Below, piece by piece: positions 16,853-26,244 of a stretch of DNA of 64,000 nt. The translations under genes were made by a program, and so were the position numbers. Position 1 is the first letter of the stretch. Each line of letters opens with the position of its first letter. The stretch is from Microbacterium fluvii (lineage in GTDB: Bacteria; Actinomycetota; Actinomycetes; Actinomycetales; Microbacteriaceae), in the NCBI RefSeq assembly GCF_025515205.1, contig NZ_JAOPFX010000003.1, positions 473,946-537,945 of the forward strand, written 5' to 3'. The notes under the pieces are model-generated. The model had not been told where the DNA came from and did not search any database. It worked only from the letters and a program-made list of their open reading frames with translations.

Positions 16853-18463
16853 TTGACGCCCGACCGCACCGACCTTCCGCCGGCCGACGAAGACGACCAG
16901 AACGGAGTGCTGACCGAGACCGGCAGCCTCTCGTCTGCAGGCCTGGGCATCCTCGGAACGCACACGGCGCAGGTCAGCGTCACCCTCCCGGCCGGTGACG
17001 ACGACGATCTGGTCGACGACGACGTCATCGGAGACGAGGTCGCCTACGCCATCGACGAGCCCGCCGTCGACACGATCGAGGGCGAGATCATCGACGAGCC
17101 CGCCGGCGCAGTGCCGACGGAAGAGATCCACGACGCCGAGCTGGTGCACGACGAGGCGGATGCCGCGGCCCCCGCCATCGGCGACGACGCGCCCGAGGCG
17201 GCCGCCGCCGAGGAAGAGCCCGTGGCTGCGGAATCCGTTGCCGATGAGCCCGACGACGAGGTGCGCGCAGCGCCCGTCGGCTCGACCGCGACGTGGACTC
17301 TCGCGCCGCAGACCGCTGTCGCCGCCGAGCCCGCCGAGCCCGCGGAGCCCGAGCCCGACCTCGTCGAGCCCGCTGCCGAGGCCGCACAGCCCGACGCGAC
17401 AGCATCCGCCGTCGTCGCCACGACGACCGGCTCGCACCCCGCCACCCGCCGAGAAGCCCACCTGCTGGAGACCCCGATGACCTCGAAGCGCGTGGGAGAG
17501 TTCGAACCCGACCGCGAATCCGCCGACCTGCTCACCGCCGACCGGCTGCTCGACCCGCACCACGTCGTGCGGCCCGAGCCGGAGGGCACGTGGCAGCACC
17601 TCGTCTATTCGCTCTCGGGGCACCGCATCAACCTCGGCGACGGCAAGCGCGCGAAGGCCCGCAAAGACCTCGATCGCCGCATCGCGGCGCCTCTCCCAGG
17701 TCACGCTCGCTTCGTGCCGGTGATGAGCCGCAAGGGCGGCGTGGGAAAGACCAGCGTCACGACGCTGCTGGGCATGGCCCTGGCCGACGCGCGCGACGAC
17801 CGCGTCATCGCGATCGATGCCAACCCCGACCGCGGGACGCTCGCCGAGCGCATCGCGCACCGCAGCGGCAAGACCGTGCGCGACCTCGTGCGCGCCCGCG
17901 GTCAGGTCGACGGCTTCAACGACGTGTCGACGATCGTGGCCCGCGACGACACGCGCCTGGACGTGCTCGCCAGCGACAGCGACCCGCGCGTCGCCGAGGC
18001 CTTCAGCGACCGCGACTATCACGACGTCGCGGCCGTCGCGGCGCACTACTACTCGATCGTGCTCACCGACACCGGCACCGGCATCGTCCACTCGGTGATG
18101 GGCGCGACCCTCGAGCTCGCCGACCAGCTCGTGATCATCGCGGGGCTCACCGTCGACGAGGCGCGACTCGCATCCGAGACGCTCACCTGGCTCGAGAGCA
18201 ACGGCTATGCCGCCGCCGCCCGCAACTCGGTCGTCGTGCTCAACAACTCTCGCCCAGGCGCACCGCTCGTGCGCGCCGACGAGCTCGAGGCGCACTTCCG
18301 CACGCGCGTGCGCTCGGTGGTGCGCGTGCCCTACGACCCGCACATCGCGGCGGGGTCGGCGATCGCGTTCTCCGACCTGCAGCCGGCCACCCGCGAGGCT
18401 GCTCGGCAGCTCGCGGCGGTCGTGGTCGAGGGGCTGCGCACCGCGACGCCGACGGCGGCCTGA
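16853..18463 (+). CDS. MinD/ParA-like ATPase with long acidic N-terminus
   Basis: A 536-residue protein in two parts. Residues 1-200 are low-complexity and highly acidic (runs of Asp, Glu, Ala and Pro), predicted disordered. Residues about 285-530 form a MinD/ParA-type ATPase with deviant Walker [13 protein letters not shown] near 291, [16 protein letters not shown], and a switch-like [12 protein letters not shown]. This resembles the layout of EspI-type proteins of type VII secretion loci, but no ESX gene is nearby, so the role is open. It starts with TTG after GGAGTG and ends 6 bases before def, with which it is probably co-transcribed. Confidence 0.8.
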   Translation: MTPDRTDLPPADEDDQNGVLTETGSLSSAGLGILGTHTAQVSVTLPAGDDDDLVDDDVIGDEVAYAIDEPAVDTIEGEIIDEPAGAVPTEEIHDAELVHDEADAAAPAIGDDAPEAAAAEEEPVAAESVADEPDDEVRAAPVGSTATWTLAPQTAVAAEPAEPAEPEPDLVEPAAEAAQPDATASAVVATTTGSHPATRREAHLLETPMTSKRVGEFEPDRESADLLTADRLLDPHHVVRPEPEGTWQHLVYSLSGHRINLGDGKRAKARKDLDRRIAAPLPGHARFVPVMSRKGGVGKTSVTTLLGMALADARDDRVIAIDANPDRGTLAERIAHRSGKTVRDLVRARGQVDGFNDVSTIVARDDTRLDVLASDSDPRVAEAFSDRDYHDVAAVAAHYYSIVLTDTGTGIVHSVMGATLELADQLVIIAGLTVDEARLASETLTWLESNGYAAAARNSVVVLNNSRPGAPLVRADELEAHFRTRVRSVVRVPYDPHIAAGSAIAFSDLQPATREAARQLAAVVVEGLRTATPTAA

Positions 18464-18468
18464 GCGTC

Positions 18469-18960
18469 ATGACGGTCAGACCCATCCGGGTGTTCGGCGA
18501 CCCCGTGCTGCGCCAGCAGTGCGCCCCGATCGACGAGATCGACGACGGTGTGCGGGCTCTCGTGGCCGACCTGCTCGACTCTGTCGCGCTCCCCGGCCGC
18601 GCCGGTGTCGCGGCTCCGCAGATCGGCGTGGGGCTGCGCGCCTTCAGCTATAACATCGACGGCGACATCGGCTATGTGCTCAATCCCGTGCTCGTCGAGG
18701 TCTCGGGCGACCCCGAGCCCATGGGCGAGGGATGCCTGTCGGTGCCGAACCTCTGGCACGACGCCGTGCGATCGCCCTACGCGAAGGTCGTCGGCATCGA
18801 CCTCGACGGTGCCGAGATCGTGCTCGAGGGCACGGGCCTCATGGCCCAGATGCTCCAGCACGAGACCGACCATCTCGACGGCAAGCTCTATCTCTCACGG
18901 CTGACACCCGACGAGCGCAAGGCCGCGATGCGCGAGATCCGCGAGTCCGACTGGTTCTGA
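18469..18960 (+). CDS. def: Peptide deformylase
   Basis: A 163-residue metal-dependent deformylase that removes the formyl group from new proteins. All three motifs are present: [15 protein letters not shown] (metal-binding Cys) and QHETDHLDG (two metal His and catalytic Glu). Length is normal for the actinobacterial type. ATG 18469 starts 6 bases after the ATPase gene stop. There is no fmt gene beside it. A hairpin element and a second hairpin follow. Confidence 0.95.
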   Translation: MTVRPIRVFGDPVLRQQCAPIDEIDDGVRALVADLLDSVALPGRAGVAAPQIGVGLRAFSYNIDGDIGYVLNPVLVEVSGDPEPMGEGCLSVPNLWHDAVRSPYAKVVGIDLDGAEIVLEGTGLMAQMLQHETDHLDGKLYLSRLTPDERKAAMREIRESDWF

Positions 18961-18967
18961 CCCTCTT

Positions 18968-19047
18968 CCCTCCCCGCAACTTGGCGGCTCTTGTCGTTCT
19001 GAGGGGCGGTCAGGCGACCACAGGTGCCAAGTTGCGGGTGGGGAGGG
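18968..19047. repeat. Convergent-gap palindrome, copy 2
   Basis: Left arm CCCTCCCCGCAACTTGGC (18968-18985); right arm 19026-19047, whose complement reads CCCTCCCCACCCGCAACTTGGC, i.e. the same with 4 extra bases. The complement of 19021-19038 (CCCGCAACTTGGCACCTG) is 17/18 identical to the left arm of the element at 5573. It lies between def and the convergent acyl-CoA synthetase gene. Confidence 0.75.
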
Positions 19048-19049
19048 AT

Positions 19050-19088
19050 GCTGAAGGCCCGGGCCCCGCAGGGGTCCGGGCCTTCAGC
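19050..19088. terminator. Hairpin terminator between def and the acyl-CoA synthetase gene
   Basis: GCTGAAGGCCCGGGCCCC (19050-19067), loop GCA, then GGGGTCCGGGCCTTCAGC, an 18-bp stem with one G-T pair. There is no T tract. It serves either strand. Confidence 0.75.
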
Positions 19089-19096
19089 GTGCGGCG

Positions 19097-20923
19097 TCAG
19101 CCCAGCGACGTCGTGGTCGTCGAGACCGGCACCGTGTAGATGTCGTCGATCTCGGCGGCGAAGTCGTCGAGGATGACGTTGCGCTTGATGCTCATCTTGG
19201 GCGTGAGGTGGCCGCTGGCCTCGGTCCACTCGGTCGCGAGGATCGCGAACTTGCGGATCGACTCGGCCCGCGAGACGAACGTGTTGGCCTCGTCGACGGC
19301 CCGCTGCACCTCGGCGCGCACGGCACCGTGGGCGGCGGCATCCGCCAGCGACATGTCGGCGGGCAGCCCGTTGTTGCCGAGCCACGTCGGCAGCATCTCG
19401 GGGTCGAGGGTGATCAGGGCCGAGATGAACGGCTTCTGGTCGCCGACGACGACCACCTGGCCGACGATAGGGTTCGCGCGGATCGGGTCTTCGAGCGCCG
19501 CGGGGGAGACGTTCTTGCCGCCCGCGGTGACGATGATCTCCTTCTTGCGCCCGGTGATCGTGAGGAATCCCTCACTGTCGAACGAGCCGATGTCGCCGGT
19601 GCGGAACCAATCGCCGTCGAAGGCGGCCGCGGTGGCCTCGGGGTTGCGCCAGTACTCCTTGAACACGTTGATGCCGCGCACCTGGATCTCGCCGTCTTCG
19701 GCGAGGCGGATGCCGACGCCCGGCAGCACGGGACCGACGGTGCCGATCTTCGACTTGGTCGCGGTGTTGACCGTCGCGGGCGCCGTCGTCTCGGTGAGGC
19801 CGTAGCCCTCGAGGATCGTGACGCCGAGGCTGTGGAAGAAGTGCCCCAGGCGCGGACCCAGCGGCGCCGAGCCCGAGACGGCGTACTTCACGCGGCCGCC
19901 CATGGCCTCGCGCAGCTTCGAATAGACGAGCTTGTCGAACAGCGCGAACTTGATCTTCGTGCCCAGCGGCACCTTCTTGCCGTCCTGGAGGAGCGTCGAG
20001 TGCTCGACGGCGGTCTTCGCCGCCGCACGGAAGATCTTGCCCTTGCCGCCGCCTTCGGCCTTCTGCTCGGCCGAGTTGTAGACCTTCTCGAAGACGCGGG
20101 GAACGGCCAGCAGGAACGTCGGCTTGAACGAGCCGAGCGCCGGCAGCAGCTGCTTGGTGTCGGGCTGGTGGCCGGTCTTGACGCCGGAGTGCACCGTGAG
20201 GATCGAGATGAACCGCGCGAACACGTGCGCGGTCGTGATGAACAGCAGCGTCGAGGCGCCGGGCATCTCGACGACCTCGTGCAGCGACTTGGCCGAGTTG
20301 CGCGCCAGCTCGACGAAGTTGCTGTGCGTGAGCACGCAGCCCTTGGGCCGCCCGGTGGAGCCCGAGGTGTAGATGAGGGTCGCGATGTCGGAGCCGTTCG
20401 CGATCTGGCGGCGACGCACGATCTCTTCGTCGGCGACGGAGGCCCCCTCGGCGACGAGGGCGTCGAGCGCACCGGCGTGCATCGCCCAGGCCGAACGGAT
20501 CAGGGGCAGCTCGGCGCGCGCCTGCTCGAACCGCTCGGTGTGATCTGCCAGCTCGGTGATGATCGCGATGGCGCCGGAGTCGGCCAGGTTCCACTGGATC
20601 TGCGCCGCCGAGCTCGTCTCATAGATCGGCACCATGACGGCGCCGGCGTAGAAGAGCGCGAAGTCGACGAGGGTCCAGTCGTACGTCGTGCGGGCGACGA
20701 ATCCCACCTTGTCGCCGGGCTCGATGCCCGCTGCTACGAATCCCTTGGCCAGTGCGATCACCTGCGTCTCGAACTCCTTGGCCGAGATGTCGCGCCAGCT
20801 GTCGCCGTCGGGCACCGCGAACAGTGCGCGATCGGGCGTGGCCTTGACACGCTCGACGAGCAGGTCGGCGATGTTGGCGTTCGCGTCGGCGGGGACGATC
20901 GCGGGGACTTCGAATTGATCCAC
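19097..20923 (-). CDS. Long-chain fatty-acid-CoA ligase (AMP-forming)
   Basis: A 608-residue ANL-superfamily acyl-CoA synthetase of the long-chain (FadD15-like) type. The ATP/AMP motif LIYTSGSTGRPKGC lies near residue 175, GYGLTETTA near 380, and TGDIGSFDSEGFLTITGRKKEIIV near 465. It activates fatty acids to acyl-CoA via acyl-AMP, at the cytosol or membrane surface. GTG 20923 follows AAGGAG, and a TAGACT box further upstream gives a leader of about 60 bases. It is divergent from the glucokinase gene. Confidence 0.92.
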   Translation of the reverse strand: MDQFEVPAIVPADANANIADLLVERVKATPDRALFAVPDGDSWRDISAKEFETQVIALAKGFVAAGIEPGDKVGFVARTTYDWTLVDFALFYAGAVMVPIYETSSAAQIQWNLADSGAIAIITELADHTERFEQARAELPLIRSAWAMHAGALDALVAEGASVADEEIVRRRQIANGSDIATLIYTSGSTGRPKGCVLTHSNFVELARNSAKSLHEVVEMPGASTLLFITTAHVFARFISILTVHSGVKTGHQPDTKQLLPALGSFKPTFLLAVPRVFEKVYNSAEQKAEGGGKGKIFRAAAKTAVEHSTLLQDGKKVPLGTKIKFALFDKLVYSKLREAMGGRVKYAVSGSAPLGPRLGHFFHSLGVTILEGYGLTETTAPATVNTATKSKIGTVGPVLPGVGIRLAEDGEIQVRGINVFKEYWRNPEATAAAFDGDWFRTGDIGSFDSEGFLTITGRKKEIIVTAGGKNVSPAALEDPIRANPIVGQVVVVGDQKPFISALITLDPEMLPTWLGNNGLPADMSLADAAAHGAVRAEVQRAVDEANTFVSRAESIRKFAILATEWTEASGHLTPKMSIKRNVILDDFAAEIDDIYTVPVSTTTTSLG

Positions 20924-21089
20924 GGCAGCTCCTTCGGTACCGGTACAGGGGGGATATCGGGTACTCCTTGCGCCGAGTCTAGCCGAGGGGCCGCGAGCCC
21001 CCCACGCGTCGCCCTGCGGCGGACCGGCCCCGCAGATAGACTGCAAGGCGCCGTTGCGCGCGCACGGTATGGGCTTCGAGAGGTGTGCA

Positions 21090-22031
21090 GTGCTCAAGGT
21101 CGGAATCGACATCGGCGGAACCAAGATCGCGGGCGGGGTCGTGGATGCCGAGGGCCGCATCCTCGAGAAGCTGCGCGTCGAGACGCCCACCGACACCCGC
21201 GCCCTCACGGTCGCCGTCATCGACATGGTGCGCCACCTCGCCGCCTCGCACGACATCGCGGCGGTCGGGGTCGCCGCGGCCGGCTTCGTCGACAAGGCGC
21301 GGGCCGTCATCATCCATGCTCCCAACATCGCCTGGCGCGACGAGCCCCTCAAGGCCGAGCTCGAAGCCGGCATCGACCAGCCCGTGACGATCGACAACGA
21401 CGCCAACGCCGCCGGGTGGGCGGAGTTCCGCTTCGGCGCGGGGCGCCACGTCGACGACATGGTCATGCTCACGATGGGCACAGGCGTCGGGGGCGCCGTC
21501 ATCAACGACGGCCGCCTCTACCGCGGCGGGCACGGCATCGCCGGCGAGCTCGGGCACATCCGGTTCCTCCGCGACGGACTGCCGTGCGGCTGCGGGCAGA
21601 ACGGATGCCTCGAGCAGTATGCATCCGGTCGCGCCCTGCAGCGCGAGGCGAACGAGATCGCCGACCATGCCGGACTCGGCGACGCGCTGGCGGCCGTTCG
21701 CACCGAGAAGGGCAAGATCTCGGGCCCCGCCGTCTCGCGCCTCGTGCTGGCAGGAGACCCCGGTGCGATCGAGGCTCTGCGACGGGTCGCCACGGCGCTC
21801 GGCGAGGCCTGCGGCGGATTCCAGGCCGTGCTCGACCCCGAGCTGTTCGTCATCGGCGGGGGAGTGGCCGAGCTCGGCGCCGACCTGCTCGACCCCGTGC
21901 GGCTCGCCTACGAGACCTCGCTCCCCGGTTACGGCGATCGCCCGGTCGCGCAGTTCGCCATCGCCGAACTCGGCAACGACGCGGGCCTCATCGGCGCCGC
22001 AGACCTCGCGGTGCCCGCCGGAGGCGAGTGA
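21090..22031 (+). CDS. ROK-family glucokinase
   Basis: A 313-residue ROK kinase. The phosphate-binding IGIDIGGTKIAGGVV is at the N-terminus, followed by DNDANAAGWAEF, MGTGVGGAVI, and the zinc-binding PCGCGQNGCLEQYASG (near residue 170), which together mark the glucokinase branch rather than ROK repressors; there is no helix-turn-helix extension. It would phosphorylate glucose with ATP or polyphosphate. GTG 21090 follows GAGAGG. The acyltransferase gene follows after 3 bases. Confidence 0.9.
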   Translation: MLKVGIDIGGTKIAGGVVDAEGRILEKLRVETPTDTRALTVAVIDMVRHLAASHDIAAVGVAAAGFVDKARAVIIHAPNIAWRDEPLKAELEAGIDQPVTIDNDANAAGWAEFRFGAGRHVDDMVMLTMGTGVGGAVINDGRLYRGGHGIAGELGHIRFLRDGLPCGCGQNGCLEQYASGRALQREANEIADHAGLGDALAAVRTEKGKISGPAVSRLVLAGDPGAIEALRRVATALGEACGGFQAVLDPELFVIGGGVAELGADLLDPVRLAYETSLPGYGDRPVAQFAIAELGNDAGLIGAADLAVPAGGE

Positions 22032-22034
22032 CCG

Positions 22035-22721
22035 GTGTTCTACTGGTTCATGAAGTACGTCGTGATCGGGCCGATCGTGAAGGCGATCTGGCGCCCCTGG
22101 GTCGTGGGGCGACGTAACATCCCGAAAGAGGGCGCGGCGATCCTCGCGAGCAACCACCTCTCGGTCAGCGACTCGGTATTCCTGCCCCTCATGATCGACC
22201 GCCCCGTGAGCTTCCTCGCCAAGAGCGACTACTTCACCGGCAAGGGCCTGAAGGGCTGGGCGACCCGCGTCTTCATGAAGGGCACCGGCCAGATCCCGAT
22301 CGACCGCTCCGGCGGCAAGGCGTCGGAGGACTCGCTGAACACGGGCCTGCAGGTGCTCGGCCGCGGCGATCTGCTGGGCATCTACCCCGAGGGCACCCGC
22401 AGCCCCGACGGCAGGCTCTACCGCGGGCGCACCGGCATCGCGCGCATGGCGCTGGAAGCGAAGGTGCCCGTCGTGCCGGTGGTCATGGTCGACACCGACA
22501 CGATGATGCCGATCGGCACGACCCTGCCGCGCGTCGTGCGGGTGGGCGTCGTCATCGGCGAGCCGCTCGACTTCTCGCGCTTCGAGGGCATGGAGGGCGA
22601 CCGCTACATCCTGCGCTCGGTCACCGACGAGATCATGGTGGCGCTGCAGCGCCTGGGCGAGCAGCGGTACGACGACGTCTACGCGTCCACCGTGAAAGAC
22701 CGCATCCCGCCGCGCGGCTGA
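22035..22721 (+). CDS. 1-acyl-sn-glycerol-3-phosphate acyltransferase (PlsC-like)
   Basis: A 228-residue lysophospholipid acyltransferase domain protein. The catalytic NHxxxxD box is NHLSVSD (near residue 40), and the glycerolphosphate motif is YPEGTRSPDG (near 117). An N-terminal hydrophobic stretch (MFYWFMKYVVIGPIV) should anchor it in the membrane. It would acylate lysophosphatidic acid in phospholipid synthesis. The GTG start lies 3 bases after the glucokinase stop, so the two are one unit. Confidence 0.9.
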   Translation: MFYWFMKYVVIGPIVKAIWRPWVVGRRNIPKEGAAILASNHLSVSDSVFLPLMIDRPVSFLAKSDYFTGKGLKGWATRVFMKGTGQIPIDRSGGKASEDSLNTGLQVLGRGDLLGIYPEGTRSPDGRLYRGRTGIARMALEAKVPVVPVVMVDTDTMMPIGTTLPRVVRVGVVIGEPLDFSRFEGMEGDRYILRSVTDEIMVALQRLGEQRYDDVYASTVKDRIPPRG

Positions 22722-22781
22722 CGCCTCCGCCCCGCGCGATCGGGCATCGTCATGCGGCATCCGGCCCCCCTGCGGCGCTTA

Positions 22782-22787
22782 TAGGAT
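22782..22787 (+). promoter_or_regulatory. -10 box TAGGAT, leaderless promoter of aroG
   Basis: TAGGAT ends 6 bases before ATG 22794 (gap TGACGG). Confidence 0.6.
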
Positions 22788-22793
22788 TGACGG

Positions 22794-24128
22794 ATGCAGC
22801 AGCCCGACCCCCTCGACCACTGGCGCTCCCTGCCCATCAAGCAGCAGCCCCAGTGGCCGGACGCCGACGCCGTGGCGGCAGCATCCGCCGAACTGTCGAC
22901 GCTTCCTCCGCTGGTGTTCGCCGGCGAGGTCGACAACCTGCGCGAGCGTCTCGCCCGCGCAGCCTCGGGGCGGGCGTTCCTGCTGCAGGGCGGCGACTGC
23001 GCCGAGACGTTCGCCGGGGCGACCGCCGAGCAGATCCGCAACCGCATCAAGACGGTGCTGCAGATGGCCGTCGTGCTCACCTACGGCGCATCGATGCCGG
23101 TCGTGAAGATGGGCCGCATGGCCGGGCAGTTCGCCAAGCCCCGCTCGGCCGACACCGAGACGCGCGGTGAGGTGACGCTTCCTGCCTACCGCGGCGACAT
23201 CGTCAACGGCTACGACTTCACCGAGGGCTCGCGCACCGCCGACCCGCAGCGACTGCTCAAGGGCTACCACATGGCGGCCTCGACCCTGAACCTCATCCGC
23301 GCCTTCACGACGGGCGGCTTCGCCGACCTGCGCGAGGTGCACAGCTGGAACAAGGGGTTCGCCGCCAACCCCGCCAACCAGCGCTACGAGCGCCTGGCCG
23401 GCGAGATCGACCGCGCCATCAAGTTCATGGAGGCGGCCGGCGCCGACTTCGACGAGCTCAAGCGCGTCGAGTTCTACACGGGCCACGAGGGCCTGCTGAT
23501 GGACTACGAGCGGCCGCTGACGCGCATCGACTCCCGCACGAACACGCCCTACAACACGTCGGCGCACTTCCTGTGGATCGGCGAGCGCACCCGTGAGCTT
23601 GACGGCGCTCACGTCGACTACTTCTCGAAGATCCGCAACCCCATCGGCGTCAAGCTCGGGCCCACGACGTCGCCCGAGACGGCCCTCGAGCTCATCGACA
23701 AGCTCGACCCCGAGCGCGAGCCCGGCCGGCTCACCTTCATCACGCGCATGGGCGCCGGCAAGATCCGCGACGCGCTGCCGCCGCTGCTGGAGGCCGTGCG
23801 CGACTCCGGCGCGACGCCGCTGTGGGTCACCGACCCCATGCACGGCAACGGCATCACGACCCCGACCGGCTACAAGACGCGCCGCTTCGACGACGTCGTC
23901 GACGAGGTGCGGGGCTTCTTCGAGGCGCACCGCGCGGCGGGGACCTTCCCCGGCGGCATCCATGTCGAACTCACCGGCGACGACGTCACCGAGTGCCTGG
24001 GCGGGTCGGAGCACATCGACGAGGCCACCCTCGCGACGCGCTACGAGTCACTGTGCGACCCCCGACTGAACCACATGCAGTCGCTCGAGCTCGCCTTCCT
24101 CGTGGCCGAGGAGCTCGAGAAGAGGTAA
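22794..24128 (+). CDS. aroG: 3-deoxy-7-phosphoheptulonate synthase, class II
   Basis: A 444-residue class II (plant/mycobacterial type) DAHP synthase, which condenses phosphoenolpyruvate and erythrose-4-phosphate at the entry of the shikimate pathway. It has FLLQGGDCAETFA with a metal cysteine, KMGRMAGQFAKPRS, YEGLLMDYERPLTR-type region (GHEGLLMDYERPLTR), DPMHGNG with a metal-binding His, and VELTGDDVTECLGG near the end. Its place next to the kinase gene copies the mycobacterial order (Rv2178c near Rv2176). The mRNA is probably leaderless. Confidence 0.95.
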   Translation: MQQPDPLDHWRSLPIKQQPQWPDADAVAAASAELSTLPPLVFAGEVDNLRERLARAASGRAFLLQGGDCAETFAGATAEQIRNRIKTVLQMAVVLTYGASMPVVKMGRMAGQFAKPRSADTETRGEVTLPAYRGDIVNGYDFTEGSRTADPQRLLKGYHMAASTLNLIRAFTTGGFADLREVHSWNKGFAANPANQRYERLAGEIDRAIKFMEAAGADFDELKRVEFYTGHEGLLMDYERPLTRIDSRTNTPYNTSAHFLWIGERTRELDGAHVDYFSKIRNPIGVKLGPTTSPETALELIDKLDPEREPGRLTFITRMGAGKIRDALPPLLEAVRDSGATPLWVTDPMHGNGITTPTGYKTRRFDDVVDEVRGFFEAHRAAGTFPGGIHVELTGDDVTECLGGSEHIDEATLATRYESLCDPRLNHMQSLELAFLVAEELEKR

Positions 24129-24143
24129 CGGTCGCAGCGCGCC

Positions 24144-24232
24144 CCCTCTTTCCGCGATACTGCACGTGCCCGCCGAGACTGCGGGCAGCACCCGCGGTCT
24201 CGTCCGGCAGCTGCAGTCTCGCGAGGAAGGGC
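24144..24232. repeat. Convergent-gap palindrome, copy 3 (divergent)
   Basis: CGCGATACTGCACGTGCC on the left matches the complement of the right arm (CGCGAGACTGCAGCTGCC) in 15 of 18 positions, with nested stems inside (CGAGAC/GGTCTCG). Size and place, between convergent aroG and the kinase gene, match the elements at 5569 and 18968, but the arm sequence is only loosely similar. Confidence 0.55.
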
Positions 24233-24254
24233 GGCGGATGCCGGCGCCCGGGGG

Positions 24255-26201
24255 TCAGCCGGCGCCCTTGAGCACGAAGGTGATCGTGGTGTCTTTCGTG
24301 CGCATCTCGCCGGCGGCGGGATCCTGCGAGTCGACGGTGGTCAGGTCGTCCGGCCACACGTCCCAGAGGAACCCGTTGTAGCTGTAGGTCCAGCCGGCCT
24401 CATCGAGCTTGGCCTTGGCCTGATCGCGGGTGAGGCCGACGACGCTCGGGATCTCGAACAGCGGAGGGCCCGCAGACACGACGAGGGTGACGGTCTCGCC
24501 GGGGCGCCAGTTGCCCTTCTCGGCGCGGTCGCGCATCGAGATGACGATGCCCTCGGCCACGCTGTCGCTGTACTCGGTGGGCACGTCGCTCGAGACCTTC
24601 AGTCCTGCCGCCTCGAGGTCGCTCTTGGCCTGGTCGAAGCTCTTGCCGGCGACGTCGGGGACGGGGCCGTACGACACGACGAGCCGCGCGGTGTCGCCCT
24701 CGTGGGCGGTGCAGCCGTTGGTGCAGCCGATGTTGTCCGAGCCGTCGGCGGGCATCACCGAGACGCGCAGCACCGTGCCCTTGGCCTTCGAGGAGTACTC
24801 GTCGGTCGTCGCCGTCACCTCGATGTGGTTGTCGGCCAGCAGTGCGGTCGTGGCGTTGTCGGCGGTCATGCCCTTCATGGACTGCACTTCGGTCTCGGCG
24901 GGGCCGCTGGAGATCACCACGGTGACCTCGGCATCTTTGTCGAGCCGGGTGCCCTCCTGCGGGTCGGTCGAGATGGCGAGCCCCGCCTCGACGGTGAGGC
25001 TCGAAGCCGAGCCCTCGACGGCCGTCAGCGAATGCTCGGCGAGCACGTCTTCGGCCGCGGCGAAGTCGAGCCCGGCCACCGACGGCACGGCCACCAGCGA
25101 GCCGGGCCCCGATCCGAACCACCAGCCGGCCGTCGCGGCGCCGCCGGCCAGCAGCAGCGCGAGCAGCACGAGCAATGCGCCGCGTCGCGAGCGGCGCTTC
25201 GTCGCGGCGCGCAGGCGGTTGGCGTTGTCGACGTCGTCGACGGCCGCCGTCGGACCCGTGATCGTGGTCGGCAGCACCTTGGTGAGGTCGCCGGAGGCTC
25301 CGCTGGTGTCGCGGATGACGCCGGTGTCGGTCGTGCGGGTCACCTGCGGAGCGATGCCGAGCTGCTTCTCGATCTCGCGCAGGCGGTCGAGCATCTCGCG
25401 GGCGTCGACGGGACGGTCGTCGGGGGAGCGCTCGGTCGACCACAGCACCAGCTCGTCGAGCTGCTCCGGCACGCCCGGATTGCGCACGCTCGGACGCGGC
25501 ACCGAGTCGGTGGCGTGCTGGAAGGCGATCTGCATCGGCTGCTCGCCCCGGTAGGGCTGCTCGCCGGCGAGCATCTCGTAGAGCATGATGCCGAGCGAGT
25601 AGATGTCGCTGCGGGCGTCGGCCGTGCCGCGGGTGACGAGCTCGGGAGCGAGGTAGGCGATCGTGCCCATCAGCTGCGCGCCGGTGGCGGTGTTGGCCGT
25701 CGTCGCGCGGGCCAGGCCGAAGTCGCCGATCTTGATGCGGCCGTCTTCTGCCAGCAGCACGTTCTCGGGCTTGACGTCGCGGTGCACGATTCCGGCGCGG
25801 TGCGCTGCCGCGAGACCCGAGAGCACGGCATCCATGATCGTCACCGTCTGCCCGATCGTGAGCCGCTTCTGCTCGCGCAGGAGCTCGCGCAGCGTGATGC
25901 CGGGCAGATACTCCATGACGAGGTAGGCCATGTCGCCGTCCTGGCCCTGATCGAACACGTTCACCACGTGCGGATCGGCCAGCCGTGCCGCCGCGCGCGC
26001 CTCCTGGATGAACCGGCTCTGGAACACGGTGTCGTCGCTGAGGTGCCCGTGCATGACCTTGAGAGCCACTCGTCGCTCGAGGCGCAGGTCGGTCGCGACA
26101 TAGACGGTGGCCATGCCGCCGCGGGCGATGCGAGCACGCACGCGGTACCGGCCGTCGACCAGACGGCCGATCAGCGGGTCCGTCTGCTGGCTCGTGCTCA
26201 C
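24255..26201 (-). CDS. pknL: Ser/Thr protein kinase with PASTA repeats (PknL position)
   Basis: A 648-residue membrane kinase. The kinase domain (about 16-280) has a Gly-rich loop ARGGMATVY, VALKVM lysine, catalytic HRDVKPEN, metal-binding GDFGLA and the AYLAPE segment. One membrane helix lies at about 345-367, and about four PASTA repeats of varying quality fill 370-648 (VAVPSVAGL, PDVAGKSFDQAK, EIPSVVGLTRDQAK), which in relatives sense cell-wall fragments. The gene neighbourhood (aroG, Rv2175c-like, polyprenyl synthetase) is that of mycobacterial pknL, while the PASTA tail is as in PknB, so the symbol is by synteny. The start is leaderless GTG. Confidence 0.92.
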   Translation of the reverse strand: MSTSQQTDPLIGRLVDGRYRVRARIARGGMATVYVATDLRLERRVALKVMHGHLSDDTVFQSRFIQEARAAARLADPHVVNVFDQGQDGDMAYLVMEYLPGITLRELLREQKRLTIGQTVTIMDAVLSGLAAAHRAGIVHRDVKPENVLLAEDGRIKIGDFGLARATTANTATGAQLMGTIAYLAPELVTRGTADARSDIYSLGIMLYEMLAGEQPYRGEQPMQIAFQHATDSVPRPSVRNPGVPEQLDELVLWSTERSPDDRPVDAREMLDRLREIEKQLGIAPQVTRTTDTGVIRDTSGASGDLTKVLPTTITGPTAAVDDVDNANRLRAATKRRSRRGALLVLLALLLAGGAATAGWWFGSGPGSLVAVPSVAGLDFAAAEDVLAEHSLTAVEGSASSLTVEAGLAISTDPQEGTRLDKDAEVTVVISSGPAETEVQSMKGMTADNATTALLADNHIEVTATTDEYSSKAKGTVLRVSVMPADGSDNIGCTNGCTAHEGDTARLVVSYGPVPDVAGKSFDQAKSDLEAAGLKVSSDVPTEYSDSVAEGIVISMRDRAEKGNWRPGETVTLVVSAGPPLFEIPSVVGLTRDQAKAKLDEAGWTYSYNGFLWDVWPDDLTTVDSQDPAAGEMRTKDTTITFVLKGAG

Positions 26202-26207
26202 GCGAAG

Positions 26208-26213
26208 AGTCTA
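26208..26213 (-). promoter_or_regulatory. -10 box TAGACT, leaderless promoter of the kinase gene
   Basis: On the minus strand TAGACT ends 6 bases before GTG 26201 (gap CTTCGC). The kinase can thus be expressed apart from the LysM gene 43 bases upstream. Confidence 0.6.
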
Positions 26214-26244
26214 CGGATGACGCCGTGAGACTCCGGTGAACGCC

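Noticed and set aside
13339..17028. 1229-codon open frame on the minus strand across pyc
   Set aside because: Same GC-driven shadow; the sense strand encodes pyruvate carboxylase with all motifs.
16853..17480. Alternative + strand frames in the acidic N-terminal region of the MinD-like ATPase
   Set aside because: Their translations are Arg/Pro/Ser-rich shadows of the Asp/Glu/Ala codons; the frame kept runs through to the intact ATPase domain.
18469..18960. Deformylase as a C-terminal domain of a longer fused frame starting at 17293
   Set aside because: The upstream part of that frame is an Arg-rich shadow of the ATPase gene; an ATG at 18469, 6 bases after the ATPase stop, gives a normal-length deformylase.
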